From NCBI GenBank assembly GCA_017938925.1, contig JAGBAO010000027.1, forward strand, positions 1-42,812: a stretch of 42,812 nucleotides of DNA. Reading direction: 5' to 3'. The position numbers were made by a program, and so were the translations under genes. This stretch comes from Bacteroidales bacterium. GTDB taxonomy: Bacteria > Bacteroidota > Bacteroidia > Bacteroidales > UBA932. This document shows positions 16,924-24,732 of this stretch, in pieces (within the stretch, counting starts at the first letter, position 1; each line of letters opens with the position of its first letter). Below the pieces are notes generated by a model. That model did no database searches. It was not told the DNA's origin and was given only the letters and a program-made list of their open reading frames with translations.

Positions 16924-17391
16924 TTATCTGAGCGGCACGGCCATGGTGTTCTTGACTTCGCCGATGACGAAGATGCTGTGAAGGCTGCCGATGCAGTCGA
17001 GTTCTCCGAGGGTGCCGAGGACGAGTTCCTGATAATGAGGCATGCTGCGGGCATATATCTTCAGCATATAGTCATAATCCCCTGAGGTGTTGTAGCACTC
17101 GACCACCTCCTCGATGTCAGCGATGACTGATGTGAACTGGCGGCTGTATTCCTTGCTGTGCTGCTTCAGGCTCACATTGCACAGGACCATGATGCCGCTC
17201 CCTGCCTTCAGGGGATCCACCACCGCAACATATCTCTTTATATACCCCTCCCTTTCAAGTCTCTTCTGCCTTTCGAAGACAGGTGACGGGGAGAGATTCA
17301 CCTTGGCGGCCAGTTCCTTGGTCGTCAGCTTGGCATCCTTCTGCAGTTCGCGCAGAATCAGGATATCCGTCTTGTCTAATGTCTCTGTCAT
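16924..17391 (-). CDS. Lrp/AsnC-family transcriptional regulator
   Basis: 155 residues, the normal length. N-terminal winged helix-turn-helix LDKTDILILRELQKDAKLTTKELAAKVNLS (5-34), linker helix, then the RAM ligand-binding domain (VECYNTSGDYDYMLKIYARSM) typical of amino-acid-sensing Lrp proteins. It is divergent from metX across a 388-base gap, so control of the methionine genes in response to an amino acid is a natural guess. Convergent with the ATPase gene 35 bases away. Confidence 0.92.
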   Translation of the reverse strand: MTETLDKTDILILRELQKDAKLTTKELAAKVNLSPSPVFERQKRLEREGYIKRYVAVVDPLKAGSGIMVLCNVSLKQHSKEYSRQFTSVIADIEEVVECYNTSGDYDYMLKIYARSMPHYQELVLGTLGELDCIGSLHSIFVIGEVKNTMAVPLR

Positions 17392-17641
17392 ACCACCTTA
17401 TGTTTTTATGTTTACACCAGCAGTCATCACCTACAGATGTCGCTACTTCGCCTGCAGACACTGCAGACAGGACACTATCTCAGCAGCATACATCACCCAT
17501 CCACTCACATATTTCAGAATTTTATTCTTCTAAAACCATCATTCAGCAGCAAAATTAGAATAATTTTCCAAATTTTTCAGAAAGATTGCATATATTGAGG
17601 CATTGTATCATCTTTGCACCCCGATTTACGGAGATATTGAG

Positions 17642-17649
17642 TATCTTTG
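17642..17649 (+). promoter_or_regulatory. TAnnTTTG promoter element for metX
   Basis: TATCTTTG fits the Bacteroidetes -7 consensus exactly and lies 130 bases before the metX start, giving a leader of roughly 125 nucleotides that includes the 17706-17735 hairpin. No clean -33 TTTG at the usual spacing. Confidence 0.45.
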
Positions 17650-17705
17650 CGGGCTTATGTGCAGGGCGTGTAGCGGAAAGTACTATGCTTCAGCGCTTTA
17701 TGAGA

Positions 17706-17735
17706 TTGTCCTGCATTCCCAAGACGGCAGGACAA
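17706..17735 (+). promoter_or_regulatory. Leader hairpin upstream of metX
   Basis: TTGTCCTGC (17706-17714) pairs with GCAGGACAA (17727-17735) around a 12-base loop, within the probable metX leader and 45 bases before the start codon. It could be part of an attenuator or leader RNA element; no downstream T-run accompanies it. Confidence 0.4.
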
Positions 17736-17779
17736 ATGCATAACATCCTGTTGCACAGCGAATTAGAGAAAACATTATT

Positions 17780-18799
17780 ATGACAAGACACGAATACATA
17801 CACGAAGGGACATTTGAGTTCGAGGCGGGAGGAAGCATCGAGGGACTCCGCGTGGTCTATCACTGCTCGGACAGGCTGTGGCAGAAGGGGGACGAGAGGA
17901 AGGTGATATGGATATGCCATGCGCTCACGGCCAATTCTGACGCACAGGACTGGTGGCCGGAGCTTGTGGGACCGGGAAGGCTTTTCGATACAGAGAAGTA
18001 TTTCGTGATCTGTGCCAATATGCTGGGATCGGCATACGGTTCATCCGGACCGGCTAGCATCAACCCTGCGACAGGGGAGCCATATTACTTTGATTTTCCG
18101 AAGGTTACGGTACGCGACATTGTCCGTGCGAACGATCTTGTACGCAGACATCTGGGAATCACCCGAATCCATCTCATGGTGGGTGGTTCGATCGGAGGAT
18201 TCCAGTCGGTGGAGTGGACGATTATGGAGCCGGAGCTGTTCGAGAAGGCGGTGTTCATCGCATGCGGAGCGCGCGTAACCCCTTGGCTGACAGCATGGGA
18301 GGAGTCGCAGAGACTGGCCCTTGAGGCGGATCCCACTTTCAGGGAGTGCGCAAGTCTGCGGGGTGGCGAGGCCGGACTCAGATGCGCAAGAAGCATCGCT
18401 CTGATCTCGTACAGGAGTTATGAGGGATATAATGCAACCCAGTGGGAAGCTGACGAGGACTGCCTGTTTGCGGACAGGGCCGGGTCCTATCAGAGATATC
18501 AGGGCAAGAAACTGTCCGACCGATTCGACGCGTATTCATATTACTACCTGAGCGATTCGGTGAACAGCAACAATGTGGGACGTGGCAGAGGCGGAGTGGC
18601 AGCTGCGCTGGCCGGAATCAAGGCGGAGTGCACGGTGATAGGAATCGACAGTGACAGGCTTTTCCCGGTTCAGGAGCAGAAACTTATCGCGCAGGCGGTG
18701 CCGGGAGCGGTCTATCATGAGATCACCTCCAAGTTCGGTCACGACGGATTCCTTCTGGAAAACGACCAGCTCACGGCGATCATCGCCCCGCTGCTGTAA
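17780..18799 (+). CDS. metX: Homoserine O-acetyltransferase
   Basis: 339 residues, an alpha/beta-hydrolase of the MetX family. The nucleophile elbow GGSIGGFQ places Ser137; the acid D292 is in GIDSDRLFP and the base H321 in FGHDGF, together a complete triad. The oxyanion/substrate region ICHALTANSDAQDWWPELVG is typical. It transfers acetyl from acetyl-CoA to homoserine, the committed step of methionine synthesis by the acetyl route used by MetY downstream. Family members are usually 350-380 residues, so this is slightly short but shows no missing part. Confidence 0.93.
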   Translation: MTRHEYIHEGTFEFEAGGSIEGLRVVYHCSDRLWQKGDERKVIWICHALTANSDAQDWWPELVGPGRLFDTEKYFVICANMLGSAYGSSGPASINPATGEPYYFDFPKVTVRDIVRANDLVRRHLGITRIHLMVGGSIGGFQSVEWTIMEPELFEKAVFIACGARVTPWLTAWEESQRLALEADPTFRECASLRGGEAGLRCARSIALISYRSYEGYNATQWEADEDCLFADRAGSYQRYQGKKLSDRFDAYSYYYLSDSVNSNNVGRGRGGVAAALAGIKAECTVIGIDSDRLFPVQEQKLIAQAVPGAVYHEITSKFGHDGFLLENDQLTAIIAPLL

Positions 18800-18811
18800 G
18801 AAGTGCACCAT

Positions 18812-19121
18812 AACAAAAAGACATTGAACAAAGAAATAACATACGCATCGGAGCGAAGCGACAAAGTCCTCCTCCCGAGGAGGAGGATTTAGGAGGAGGG
18901 TAACGTATATTCTTGCATATGCATGCACGCCGCTGCCATATGCACTGCAACAAAAAGACATTGAACAAAGAAATAACGTACGCATCGGAGCGAAGCGACA
19001 AAGTCCTCCTCCCGAGGAGGAGGATTTAGGTGGAGGGCAACGTATATTCTTGCATATGCATGCACGCCGCTGCCATATGCACCGCAACAAAAAGACATTG
19101 AACAAAGAAATAACGTACGCA
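18812..19121. repeat. 137-bp tandem repeat (2.26 copies) ending at thrA
   Basis: Units 18812-18948 and 18949-19085 are near-identical, and a third partial unit 19086-19121 ends two bases before the thrA ATG. Each unit begins AACAAAAAGACATTGAAC, contains a GC-rich hairpin (TCCTCCT...AGGAGGA), then TTTAGG[A/T]GGAGGG and a TGCATATGCATGCA palindrome. Only a few substitutions separate units 1 and 2, so the duplication is recent or homogenised. The GGAGG/TTTAGG part resembles intergenic repeats frequent in Bacteroidetes. This repeat fills the 324-base gap between metX and thrA; the unit length is not a multiple of three and open frames across it are not genes. Confidence 0.9.
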
Positions 19122-19123
19122 AT

Positions 19124-21586
19124 ATGCAAGTTTTGAAATTCGGCGGCTCATCAGTAGCCAACGCAGAAAACATGTCAAAGGTAGTGGACATCGTCACCAA
19201 GGCGGTGGATCGCGACAGGACCATACTCGTGACTTCGGCCATAAGCGGCTGCACAGACACCCTGATCAGGATAGGAAACCTGGCGGCAGAAAGGGACGAG
19301 ACCTACAAGACCCTGATCGACGAGCTGCAGAAGAAGCACCACGACATCATCCGCGAGTTCCTCCCTGTGGAGAAGCAGGACGACTCCACAATGACCTGCG
19401 ACTCCCTCTTCGATTCGCTCAGGAGCATCGCCCAGGGAGTATATCTGCTCGGCGAGCTTTCCCCGGTGAGCCTCGACGCCATCCAGGGCTTCGGCGAGCT
19501 GTGGTCGACCAAGATCCTGGCCACCAAGCTTGCATCCATCGGAATAGCGACCAAGTGGGTGGACTCACGCGACATAGTCAGGACAGTCAGCAAGAACGGC
19601 AAGAACACCGTGGACATCCAGAAGACATATTTCCGGGTGAACGAGATGGTGGAGAACAACCCGATCACACAACTCTTCGTGCTCCCGGGCTTCATCGCTT
19701 CCGACAAACAGGGCCGCACGACGACCCTCGGACGCGGCGGTTCCGACTACACAGCAGCCCTCTTCGCTGTCGGCTGCAAGGCCCGCATCCTCGAAATCTG
19801 GACTGACGTGCCGGGAATGATGACCTCCAACCCGAAGGTCGTCCCCACCGCCCGCTCTATCAGCAACATATCATACAAGGCAGCCCTCGAACTCTCGCAT
19901 TTCGGAGCGAAGGTCATATATCCTCCTACGATCCAGCCGGTTGTGGCAGAGGGCATCCCGATCTATGTGAAGAACACCTTCGACCCGGAGGCTTTCGGAA
20001 CCCTGATCGAGAAGAATCCTCCAAGAAGCAAGGATGCCGTGACGGGCATATCCAACTCCGACAACATAGCCCTGCTCTCTCTGGAAGGCAGCGGCATGGT
20101 GGGCATCCCGGGATTCTCAAGCCGACTGTTCGAGACCCTCAGCCAGAACGACATCAACATCATCCTCATCACCCAGGCCTCTTCCGTGCACACGATGTGT
20201 ATCGCAGTTTCCGAAAAGGATGCAGAGAAGGCGCGTGAGGCGGCAGACAGGTGCTTTGCCTATGAGATATCCCTCGGAAAGCTCAACCCGCTGAAGGTGG
20301 AGAAGGGATATTCCATCGTGTGTCTGGTGGGAGATGACGTGCTCAACCAGACCGGAGCGACCGGCCGCATGCTCGCCGCACTCGGACGCAACAGCATCCC
20401 TGTCAGGGCCACAGCCCAGGGCTCTTCCGAAAGAAACATCTCGGCAATCATAGCCTCATCGGATGCAGAGGCGGCCATCCGCACCATCCATAACGAATTC
20501 TTCGACCGCAGGAGCGGAAAGGACATCCATCTCTTCATCGCAGGATACGGCGTGGTGGGAAAGGCGCTGGTGGACATCATAGCAAAGAACAGGGAGAAGA
20601 TCGAGAAGCGCACCGGACGACGTCTGCATGTGTGCGGCCTCTCGAACAGCCGCAAGTTCATCCTGGACAAGAACGGCCTGTCCCTGGAAAACATAAAGGA
20701 GCAGCTGGACAACGGTATAAGCTCGGCTGACGAGGCATATTTCACCCATCTGGCGACCCTCTCACTGGAGAATTCGGTGTTCGTGGACTGCACGGCTTCC
20801 GCCGACATCGCCTTCAAGTATATGAACCTCTTCAAGAAGGAATATTCAGTGGTGGCCTGCAACAAGATCACGTTCTCTTCTCCATACAAGCAGTATGCGG
20901 CCCTGAAGGAGGCGGCCATCGAGATCGGAGCCACCCTGAGATATGAAACCACCGTGGGAGCAGCTCTCCCTATCCTGGAATCCATCTCACGCAGCGTCCA
21001 CAGCGGTGACGATATCCTGCGTATAGAGGCAGTGCTCAGCGGAACCCTCAACTATATATTCAGCAACTATGCAGGCGGCGAGGGCGGAACATTCGCCGAG
21101 GTCGTGAAGAGGGCTCAGGATGCAGGATATACCGAACCGGACCCACGCCTGGACCTCAGCGGACGCGACGTTCTGCGCAAGCTCCTCATCCTCTCCCGTG
21201 AGGCCGGAGTGGGCATAGACGAAAAGGATGTGGAGATCTCACCGATCCTTCCGGAGGACTTCTTCGAAGGAGACGTAGCTTCGTTCTATGCAAAGCTCGC
21301 GGAAAACGAGGAGATGTTCGCCGCACGCTATCAGGAGGCCGCTTCAAAGGGACTCCGCCAGAGGTTTGTGGCATCGCTGGTCAAGGATCCGGATTCATCT
21401 TTCGGCTACAAGGCTAAGATCGGACTGGAGAGCGTGGACCAGACCAACCCTCTCTACAGCCTCTGCGGAACTGACAACGCCGCTCTGATCCAGACCGACT
21501 TCTACCCTTCCCCACTCGTGGTGCAGGGTGCAGGTGCCGGTGCCTATCAGACCGCTTCGGGAGTGCTGAACGATATCATAATGTAA
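19124..21586 (+). CDS. thrA: Bifunctional aspartokinase / homoserine dehydrogenase
   Basis: 820 residues, the length of E. coli ThrA. The N-terminal kinase begins MQVLKFGGSSVANAENM, with the TTLGRGGSDYTAALFA nucleotide/substrate loop near residue 200. ACT-like regulatory segments occupy about 310-460 (ITQASSVHTMCIAVSEKDAE). The homoserine dehydrogenase part starts near 465 with the Rossmann motif IAGYGVVGKA and has the substrate region GTLNYIFSNY and DPRLDLSGRDVLRKLLIL. It makes aspartyl-phosphate and reduces the semialdehyde to homoserine, so it works with Asd and feeds MetX. The gap before it is made of tandem repeats. Confidence 0.95.
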   Translation: MQVLKFGGSSVANAENMSKVVDIVTKAVDRDRTILVTSAISGCTDTLIRIGNLAAERDETYKTLIDELQKKHHDIIREFLPVEKQDDSTMTCDSLFDSLRSIAQGVYLLGELSPVSLDAIQGFGELWSTKILATKLASIGIATKWVDSRDIVRTVSKNGKNTVDIQKTYFRVNEMVENNPITQLFVLPGFIASDKQGRTTTLGRGGSDYTAALFAVGCKARILEIWTDVPGMMTSNPKVVPTARSISNISYKAALELSHFGAKVIYPPTIQPVVAEGIPIYVKNTFDPEAFGTLIEKNPPRSKDAVTGISNSDNIALLSLEGSGMVGIPGFSSRLFETLSQNDINIILITQASSVHTMCIAVSEKDAEKAREAADRCFAYEISLGKLNPLKVEKGYSIVCLVGDDVLNQTGATGRMLAALGRNSIPVRATAQGSSERNISAIIASSDAEAAIRTIHNEFFDRRSGKDIHLFIAGYGVVGKALVDIIAKNREKIEKRTGRRLHVCGLSNSRKFILDKNGLSLENIKEQLDNGISSADEAYFTHLATLSLENSVFVDCTASADIAFKYMNLFKKEYSVVACNKITFSSPYKQYAALKEAAIEIGATLRYETTVGAALPILESISRSVHSGDDILRIEAVLSGTLNYIFSNYAGGEGGTFAEVVKRAQDAGYTEPDPRLDLSGRDVLRKLLILSREAGVGIDEKDVEISPILPEDFFEGDVASFYAKLAENEEMFAARYQEAASKGLRQRFVASLVKDPDSSFGYKAKIGLESVDQTNPLYSLCGTDNAALIQTDFYPSPLVVQGAGAGAYQTASGVLNDIIM

Positions 21587-21656
21587 AAGAGCACTCTTCG
21601 GGTGCACGTAATCGATGATATCGCCTGTGCCTCAGGGAAAGAGATGACGACATACA

Positions 21657-21698
21657 GACCGTCAGGCAATAAAACGGGCAAAAAACTGCCTGTCGGTC
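21657..21698. repeat. Intergenic hairpin A upstream of metY
   Basis: GACCGTCAGGCA (21657-21668) faces TGCCTGTCGGTC (21687-21698), 11 of 12 positions paired, with an 18-base A-rich loop containing AAACGGGCAAAA. No T-run follows, so it is not a plain terminator. Its stem sequence is nearly the same as that of hairpin B 33 bases downstream. Confidence 0.8.
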
Positions 21699-21730
21699 CC
21701 TAAAACAGAATAAAAACGACAAAAATCGGC

Positions 21731-21770
21731 ACCGTCAGGCAGAAAAAACGGCCAAAAGCTGCCTGACGGT
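21731..21770. repeat. Intergenic hairpin B upstream of metY
   Basis: ACCGTCAGGCAG (21731-21742) and CTGCCTGACGGT (21759-21770) form a perfect 12-bp inverted repeat with a 16-base loop containing AAACGGCCAAAA. It ends 14 bases before the metY start codon, close enough to affect ribosome access if formed in the mRNA. Confidence 0.8.
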
Positions 21771-21784
21771 CATGACAAAAGATT

Positions 21785-23059
21785 ATGGACGGAAAGAACT
21801 ATAAATTCGAGACCCTGCAGGTCAGGGCAGGACAGGAAATCGACCCGGTGTCGAAGGGAACGGCTGTTCCTATATATCAGAGCACCGCATATACTTTCGA
21901 CAGCATGGAATATGGTGCCGAGCTTTTCGAACTCAAGCGTGCCGGAAACATATATACCCGCATCACGAACACCACCACTGACGTGTTCGAGAAGAGGATG
22001 GCGGCGCTGGAAGGCGGTGTGGCGGCAGTTGCCACAGCTTCTGGCCAGTCTGCAGTGTTCCTCTCGATCACCAATATCTGCGGTCCGGGAGACAACATCG
22101 TTGCACAGCCCTTCCTCTATGGAGGCACGTTCACTATGTTTGCCATCACCCTTCGCGACATGGGAATCGAAGTCCGTTTCGCAAAGAGCGACAAGGCCCA
22201 GGACATCGAGCCGCTGATCGACGGCAGGACGAAGGCCATATATCTGGAAAACCTCGGCAACCCGGCATTCAACATTCCTGATTATGAACCGATTGCAGAG
22301 CTGGCACAGAAAAAGGGCATCTGCGTGATGGTGGACAACACCTTCGGCATGGGAGGCTACCTCTTCCGTCCGTTCGAGTGGGGTGCGCATGTGTCGGTTC
22401 ACTCGGCGACGAAGTGGATCGGAGGTCATGGTACCGCCCTCGGCGGAGTGGTCGTGGACGGAGGAAACTTCGACTGGACCCCGGAGAAGTACCCGCTTCT
22501 GGCGGCACCTTCCGAGAGCTACCACGGACTGGTCTATAAGGAAGTGTTCGGAAACGCTGCCTTCGCCGGACGTGTTCGTGTGGATGGTCTTAGAAACATC
22601 GGTCCGGCTCCGTCACCGTTCAACTCCTTCCTCATGCTCCAGGGACTTGAGACCCTTTCACTCAGAGCTGAACGCAGCTGTGAGAACACTCTTGCAGTGG
22701 CTGAGTTCCTTGAGAAGCACCCTGCAGTGGAAAGCGTCAACTACCCTGGCCTCAAGAGCAATCCTTATCACGAACTCGGCTGCAAGTATCTCCAGCACGG
22801 ATTCGGCGGAGTGCTCACCTTCCGTGTCAAGGGAGGATTCGAGGCAGCGGCAGCTCTGGTGACACGCCTTGAACTGATCCTGCATGTGGGAAGCGTGGGA
22901 GATGCCAAGTCACTCATCGTGCATCCGGCCTCGACCACCCATTCGCAGCTCAGTCCGGAAGAGCAGGTGGCAGCAGGAGTATATCCTAACATGCTCCGCC
23001 TCTCGGTCGGCATCGAGAACATCGACGACCTCATCGCCGACCTCGCTGCCGCGTTGTAA
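21785..23059 (+). CDS. metY: O-acetylhomoserine sulfhydrylase (aminocarboxypropyltransferase)
   Basis: 424 residues, Cys/Met-metabolism PLP-dependent family. The start MDGKNYKFETLQVRAGQEID and ALEGGVAAVATASGQSA are typical of MetY; the PLP lysine is in SVHSATKWIGGHG near residue 210; the C-terminal VHPASTTHSQLSPEEQ is the substrate-binding signature. It joins O-acetylhomoserine and sulfide to homocysteine. It matches the acetyl-type MetX upstream, and the length agrees with MetY (about 425) and is longer than MetB/MetC (about 390). Confidence 0.94.
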   Translation: MDGKNYKFETLQVRAGQEIDPVSKGTAVPIYQSTAYTFDSMEYGAELFELKRAGNIYTRITNTTTDVFEKRMAALEGGVAAVATASGQSAVFLSITNICGPGDNIVAQPFLYGGTFTMFAITLRDMGIEVRFAKSDKAQDIEPLIDGRTKAIYLENLGNPAFNIPDYEPIAELAQKKGICVMVDNTFGMGGYLFRPFEWGAHVSVHSATKWIGGHGTALGGVVVDGGNFDWTPEKYPLLAAPSESYHGLVYKEVFGNAAFAGRVRVDGLRNIGPAPSPFNSFLMLQGLETLSLRAERSCENTLAVAEFLEKHPAVESVNYPGLKSNPYHELGCKYLQHGFGGVLTFRVKGGFEAAAALVTRLELILHVGSVGDAKSLIVHPASTTHSQLSPEEQVAAGVYPNMLRLSVGIENIDDLIADLAAAL

Positions 23060-23108
23060 GGTCATCCTCAATGATCAGTACATGATTCCGCCCTCGGTAT
23101 TCTAAGTC

Positions 23109-23140
23109 TGGATCAAAAAATACCGGTAAATTTTGATCCA
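23109..23140 (+). terminator. Hairpin after metY
   Basis: TGGATCAAAA (23109-23118) pairs with TTTTGATCCA (23131-23140) across a 12-base loop, 50 bases after the metY stop. Likely transcription end of the met block, although a T-run after the stem is missing. Confidence 0.45.
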
Positions 23141-23189
23141 AACGGACAAAACAAGTCAAATGGTTGGCAAAACGGGACTTTTCCGAGGA

Positions 23190-23223
23190 TACAATCAAAA
23201 AATGACGCTGTTTTTTGATTGTA
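23190..23223. repeat. 13-bp inverted repeat with A/T inner stem
   Basis: TACAATCAAAAAA (23190-23202) and its exact complement (23211-23223) flank the loop TGACGCTG. The layout (specific outer stem, A-run/T-run inner stem, TG..GCTG loop) matches the hairpin at 161-199. Confidence 0.7.
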
Positions 23224-23251
23224 AGTATATAATAAGGGAACCAGCTTGCGG

Positions 23252-23536
23252 AATCCCTTTGTGACATATCCTTCGCTCGTTATCGGCTTGCCGCTTCAGC
23301 GTAAGCGAAAATAATCTACAAAGTCGCTGAAGCGAATGCGAAAGTAATCGACGAAGTCGCTGAAGCGAATGCGAAAGAAATGACAGAAAGACATGCATCA
23401 CGCTGAAAGTAGTGATAAGTTCAATAATGCAGAAGATTCTGCCGGCAGCTGCCGGCGCTGAAATGAAGAAGTTTTATTTATTATTTATTGTTTAATTATA
23501 TGAAGTAAATCCCTTTGTGATATATCCTTCGCTCGT
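23252..23536. repeat. 29-base direct repeat pair
   Basis: AATCCCTTTGTGA followed by a variable C/T and ATATCCTTCGCTCGT occurs at 23252-23280 and again at 23508-23536, one mismatch in 29. Between them lie the 33-bp tandem repeat and a palindrome. The pair may mark two copies of a larger extragenic element or the ends of a decayed one. Confidence 0.75.
23289..23387. repeat. 33-bp tandem repeat, three units
   Basis: Units 23289-23321, 23322-23354 and 23355-23387; the last two share AGTCGCTGAAGCGAATGCGA and more, the first is diverged. There is no spacer between units, so this is not CRISPR. The period is a multiple of three, giving 11-residue repeats in a minus-strand frame, but that frame has no other sign of being a gene. 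Confidence 0.7.
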
Positions 23537-23627
23537 CAGAGCGCCGGCCGACGCCGTGTTCGGAACGAACGAAAGGCCAAAGGCCGCGGGGTATAATAGG
23601 GGCAGAGCCCCTAGGCATAGAGGAATT

Positions 23628-23665
23628 TACTTTCATATAAAAATCACGATTTTTATATGAAAGTA
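23628..23665 (+). promoter_or_regulatory. Perfect 18-bp inverted repeat over the asd start codon
   Basis: Positions 23628-23645 and 23648-23665 are exact reverse complements with only two bases between them. The asd ATG (23657-23659) lies in the right arm, so in mRNA the hairpin would bury the start codon and its upstream region. The left arm carries the mirror ATG on the other strand. Possible uses are translational gating, a protein-binding operator, or a trace of inverted duplication. Confidence 0.75.
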
Positions 23666-24664
23666 GCAGTAGTGGGTGCCACAGGCCTGGTAGGCACAAG
23701 AATGCTGGAAGTACTGGCAGAGAGGAATTTCCCGGTGACGGAACTCCTTCCGGTAGCTTCCGCCAAATCAGTAGGTAGAAAAATCACATTTCAGGGCAAG
23801 GAATGGACGGTTGTGAGCGCAGAGGATGCAATCGCGGCACGCCCTGACCTCGCTTTGTTTTCAGCAGGCGGCGGCACATCTGCCGAACTCGCCCCTAAAT
23901 TTGCAGCAGTCGGCACAAGAGTGGTGGACAACTCCTCTCAGTGGCGTATGGACCCGACCAAGAAACTGGTGGTTCCGGAGATCAACGGAGACGTTCTCGA
24001 AGAGTCCGACTACATAATCGCGAACCCGAACTGTTCGACAATCCAGATGCTCCTCCCGCTCTGGCCTCTTCACAAGGCCTACACGATCAAGCGCATCGTG
24101 GTGTCGACCTATCAGTCGGTGACCGGAACAGGCTACAAGGCAATGGACCAGATGACTGCCGAGCGCGCTGGCGGAAAGTGGGGAGAATACCCTGCTGTAT
24201 ATCCTCATCCGATCGACCAGAACATCCTTCCGCACATCGACTCATTCCTTGAGACCGGATATACGAAAGAGGAGATGAAGATGGTCAACGAGACTCACAA
24301 GATCTTCGGAGACGACAGCATCGGAGTGTCACCGACCACAGTGCGCGTCCCTGTCCAGGGCGGCCACTCTGAGTCCATCAACCTCGAGTTCGAGAAGGAG
24401 TTCACCCTCGAAGACGTCCGCAGGATGATGGAGGAGACCCCTGGCGTGACCCTGCAGGACGACCCGGCAAACAACGTATATCCTATGCCTCTATACGCTT
24501 GGGGCAAGAACGATGTGTTCGTGGGACGCATCCGCCGCGACCCTTCAGTGAAGTCCGGCCTCAACTTCTGGTGCGTGGCCGACAACCTCCGCAAGGGAGC
24601 CGCAACCAACGCCGTGCAGATTGCAGAAAAGCTCATCGAGAAGGGCTTCCTTCCAAAAGCATAG
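23657..24664 (+). CDS. asd: Aspartate-semialdehyde dehydrogenase
   Basis: 335 residues, full length. NADP-binding start MKVAVVGATGLVGTRMLEVL; the catalytic cysteine is C126 in IANPNCSTIQM; substrate residues are in YQSVTGTGYKAMDQ and RVPVQGGHSESINLEFE. It reduces aspartyl-phosphate to the semialdehyde, the step between the two activities of ThrA, so the cluster has every enzyme from aspartate to homoserine. Its start codon is inside a perfect inverted repeat. Confidence 0.95.
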   Translation: MKVAVVGATGLVGTRMLEVLAERNFPVTELLPVASAKSVGRKITFQGKEWTVVSAEDAIAARPDLALFSAGGGTSAELAPKFAAVGTRVVDNSSQWRMDPTKKLVVPEINGDVLEESDYIIANPNCSTIQMLLPLWPLHKAYTIKRIVVSTYQSVTGTGYKAMDQMTAERAGGKWGEYPAVYPHPIDQNILPHIDSFLETGYTKEEMKMVNETHKIFGDDSIGVSPTTVRVPVQGGHSESINLEFEKEFTLEDVRRMMEETPGVTLQDDPANNVYPMPLYAWGKNDVFVGRIRRDPSVKSGLNFWCVADNLRKGAATNAVQIAEKLIEKGFLPKA

Positions 24665-24732
24665 TCCAATCATATCCACTTTTTCAGTGCTCTCGAAATA
24701 ACAGGGTACCTGGAATGTTTTTATAGTGGAAC

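Larger units (their letters stand above)
17392..17779. other. Divergent control region between lrp and metX
   Basis: A 388-base gap without a credible gene. It holds TAATTTTG on the minus strand at 17550-17557, a possible promoter for the regulator; TATCTTTG on the plus strand at 17642-17649, a possible promoter for metX; and a 9-bp hairpin at 17706-17735 in the metX leader. No SAM riboswitch of the classes I know is recognisable. Confidence 0.4.
23060..23656. other. Repeat-rich 597-base gap between metY and asd
   Basis: No convincing gene. In order it holds a 10-bp hairpin (23109-23140), a 13-bp hairpin (23190-23223), a 29-base direct repeat copy (23252-23280), a 33-bp tandem repeat (23289-23387), a perfect 16-base palindrome of GCCGGCAG and its complement (23441-23456), an A/T-only stretch (about 23470-23500), the second copy of the 29-base repeat (23508-23536), a small GC hairpin (23598-23612), and the large inverted repeat over the asd start. 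The density of repeats is far above that of any other gap in the window. Confidence 0.7.

Noticed and set aside
17650-17779. SAM-II (metA-type) riboswitch before metX
   Set aside because: The expected pseudoknot sequences (GAUUUAACC, GCUAAA, AAGG near the start) are absent; only a simple hairpin is seen.
18536-19260. Overlapping minus-strand frames of 73-197 codons across the repeat
   Set aside because: They only translate the 137-bp tandem repeat in shifting frames; the unit is not a multiple of three and the frames run antisense into metX and thrA.
23289-23387. Possible CRISPR array
   Set aside because: Three units follow each other directly without spacers, and no cas gene is present.
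23195-23401. 68-codon minus-strand frame with 11-residue repeats
   Set aside because: The repeats follow from the 33-bp DNA repeat; no start signal, no recognised family, and the frame ends in the hairpin at 23190-23223.
23496-23699. 67-codon minus-strand frame starting MCLPGLWHP or MKVNSSMPRG
   Set aside because: Its inner start is the mirror image of the asd start within the inverted repeat, and the rest is GC-rich repeat-like sequence without protein features.
24670-24732. Gene between asd and the DUF456 gene
   Set aside because: Only a short non-coding gap; frames crossing it belong to shadows.
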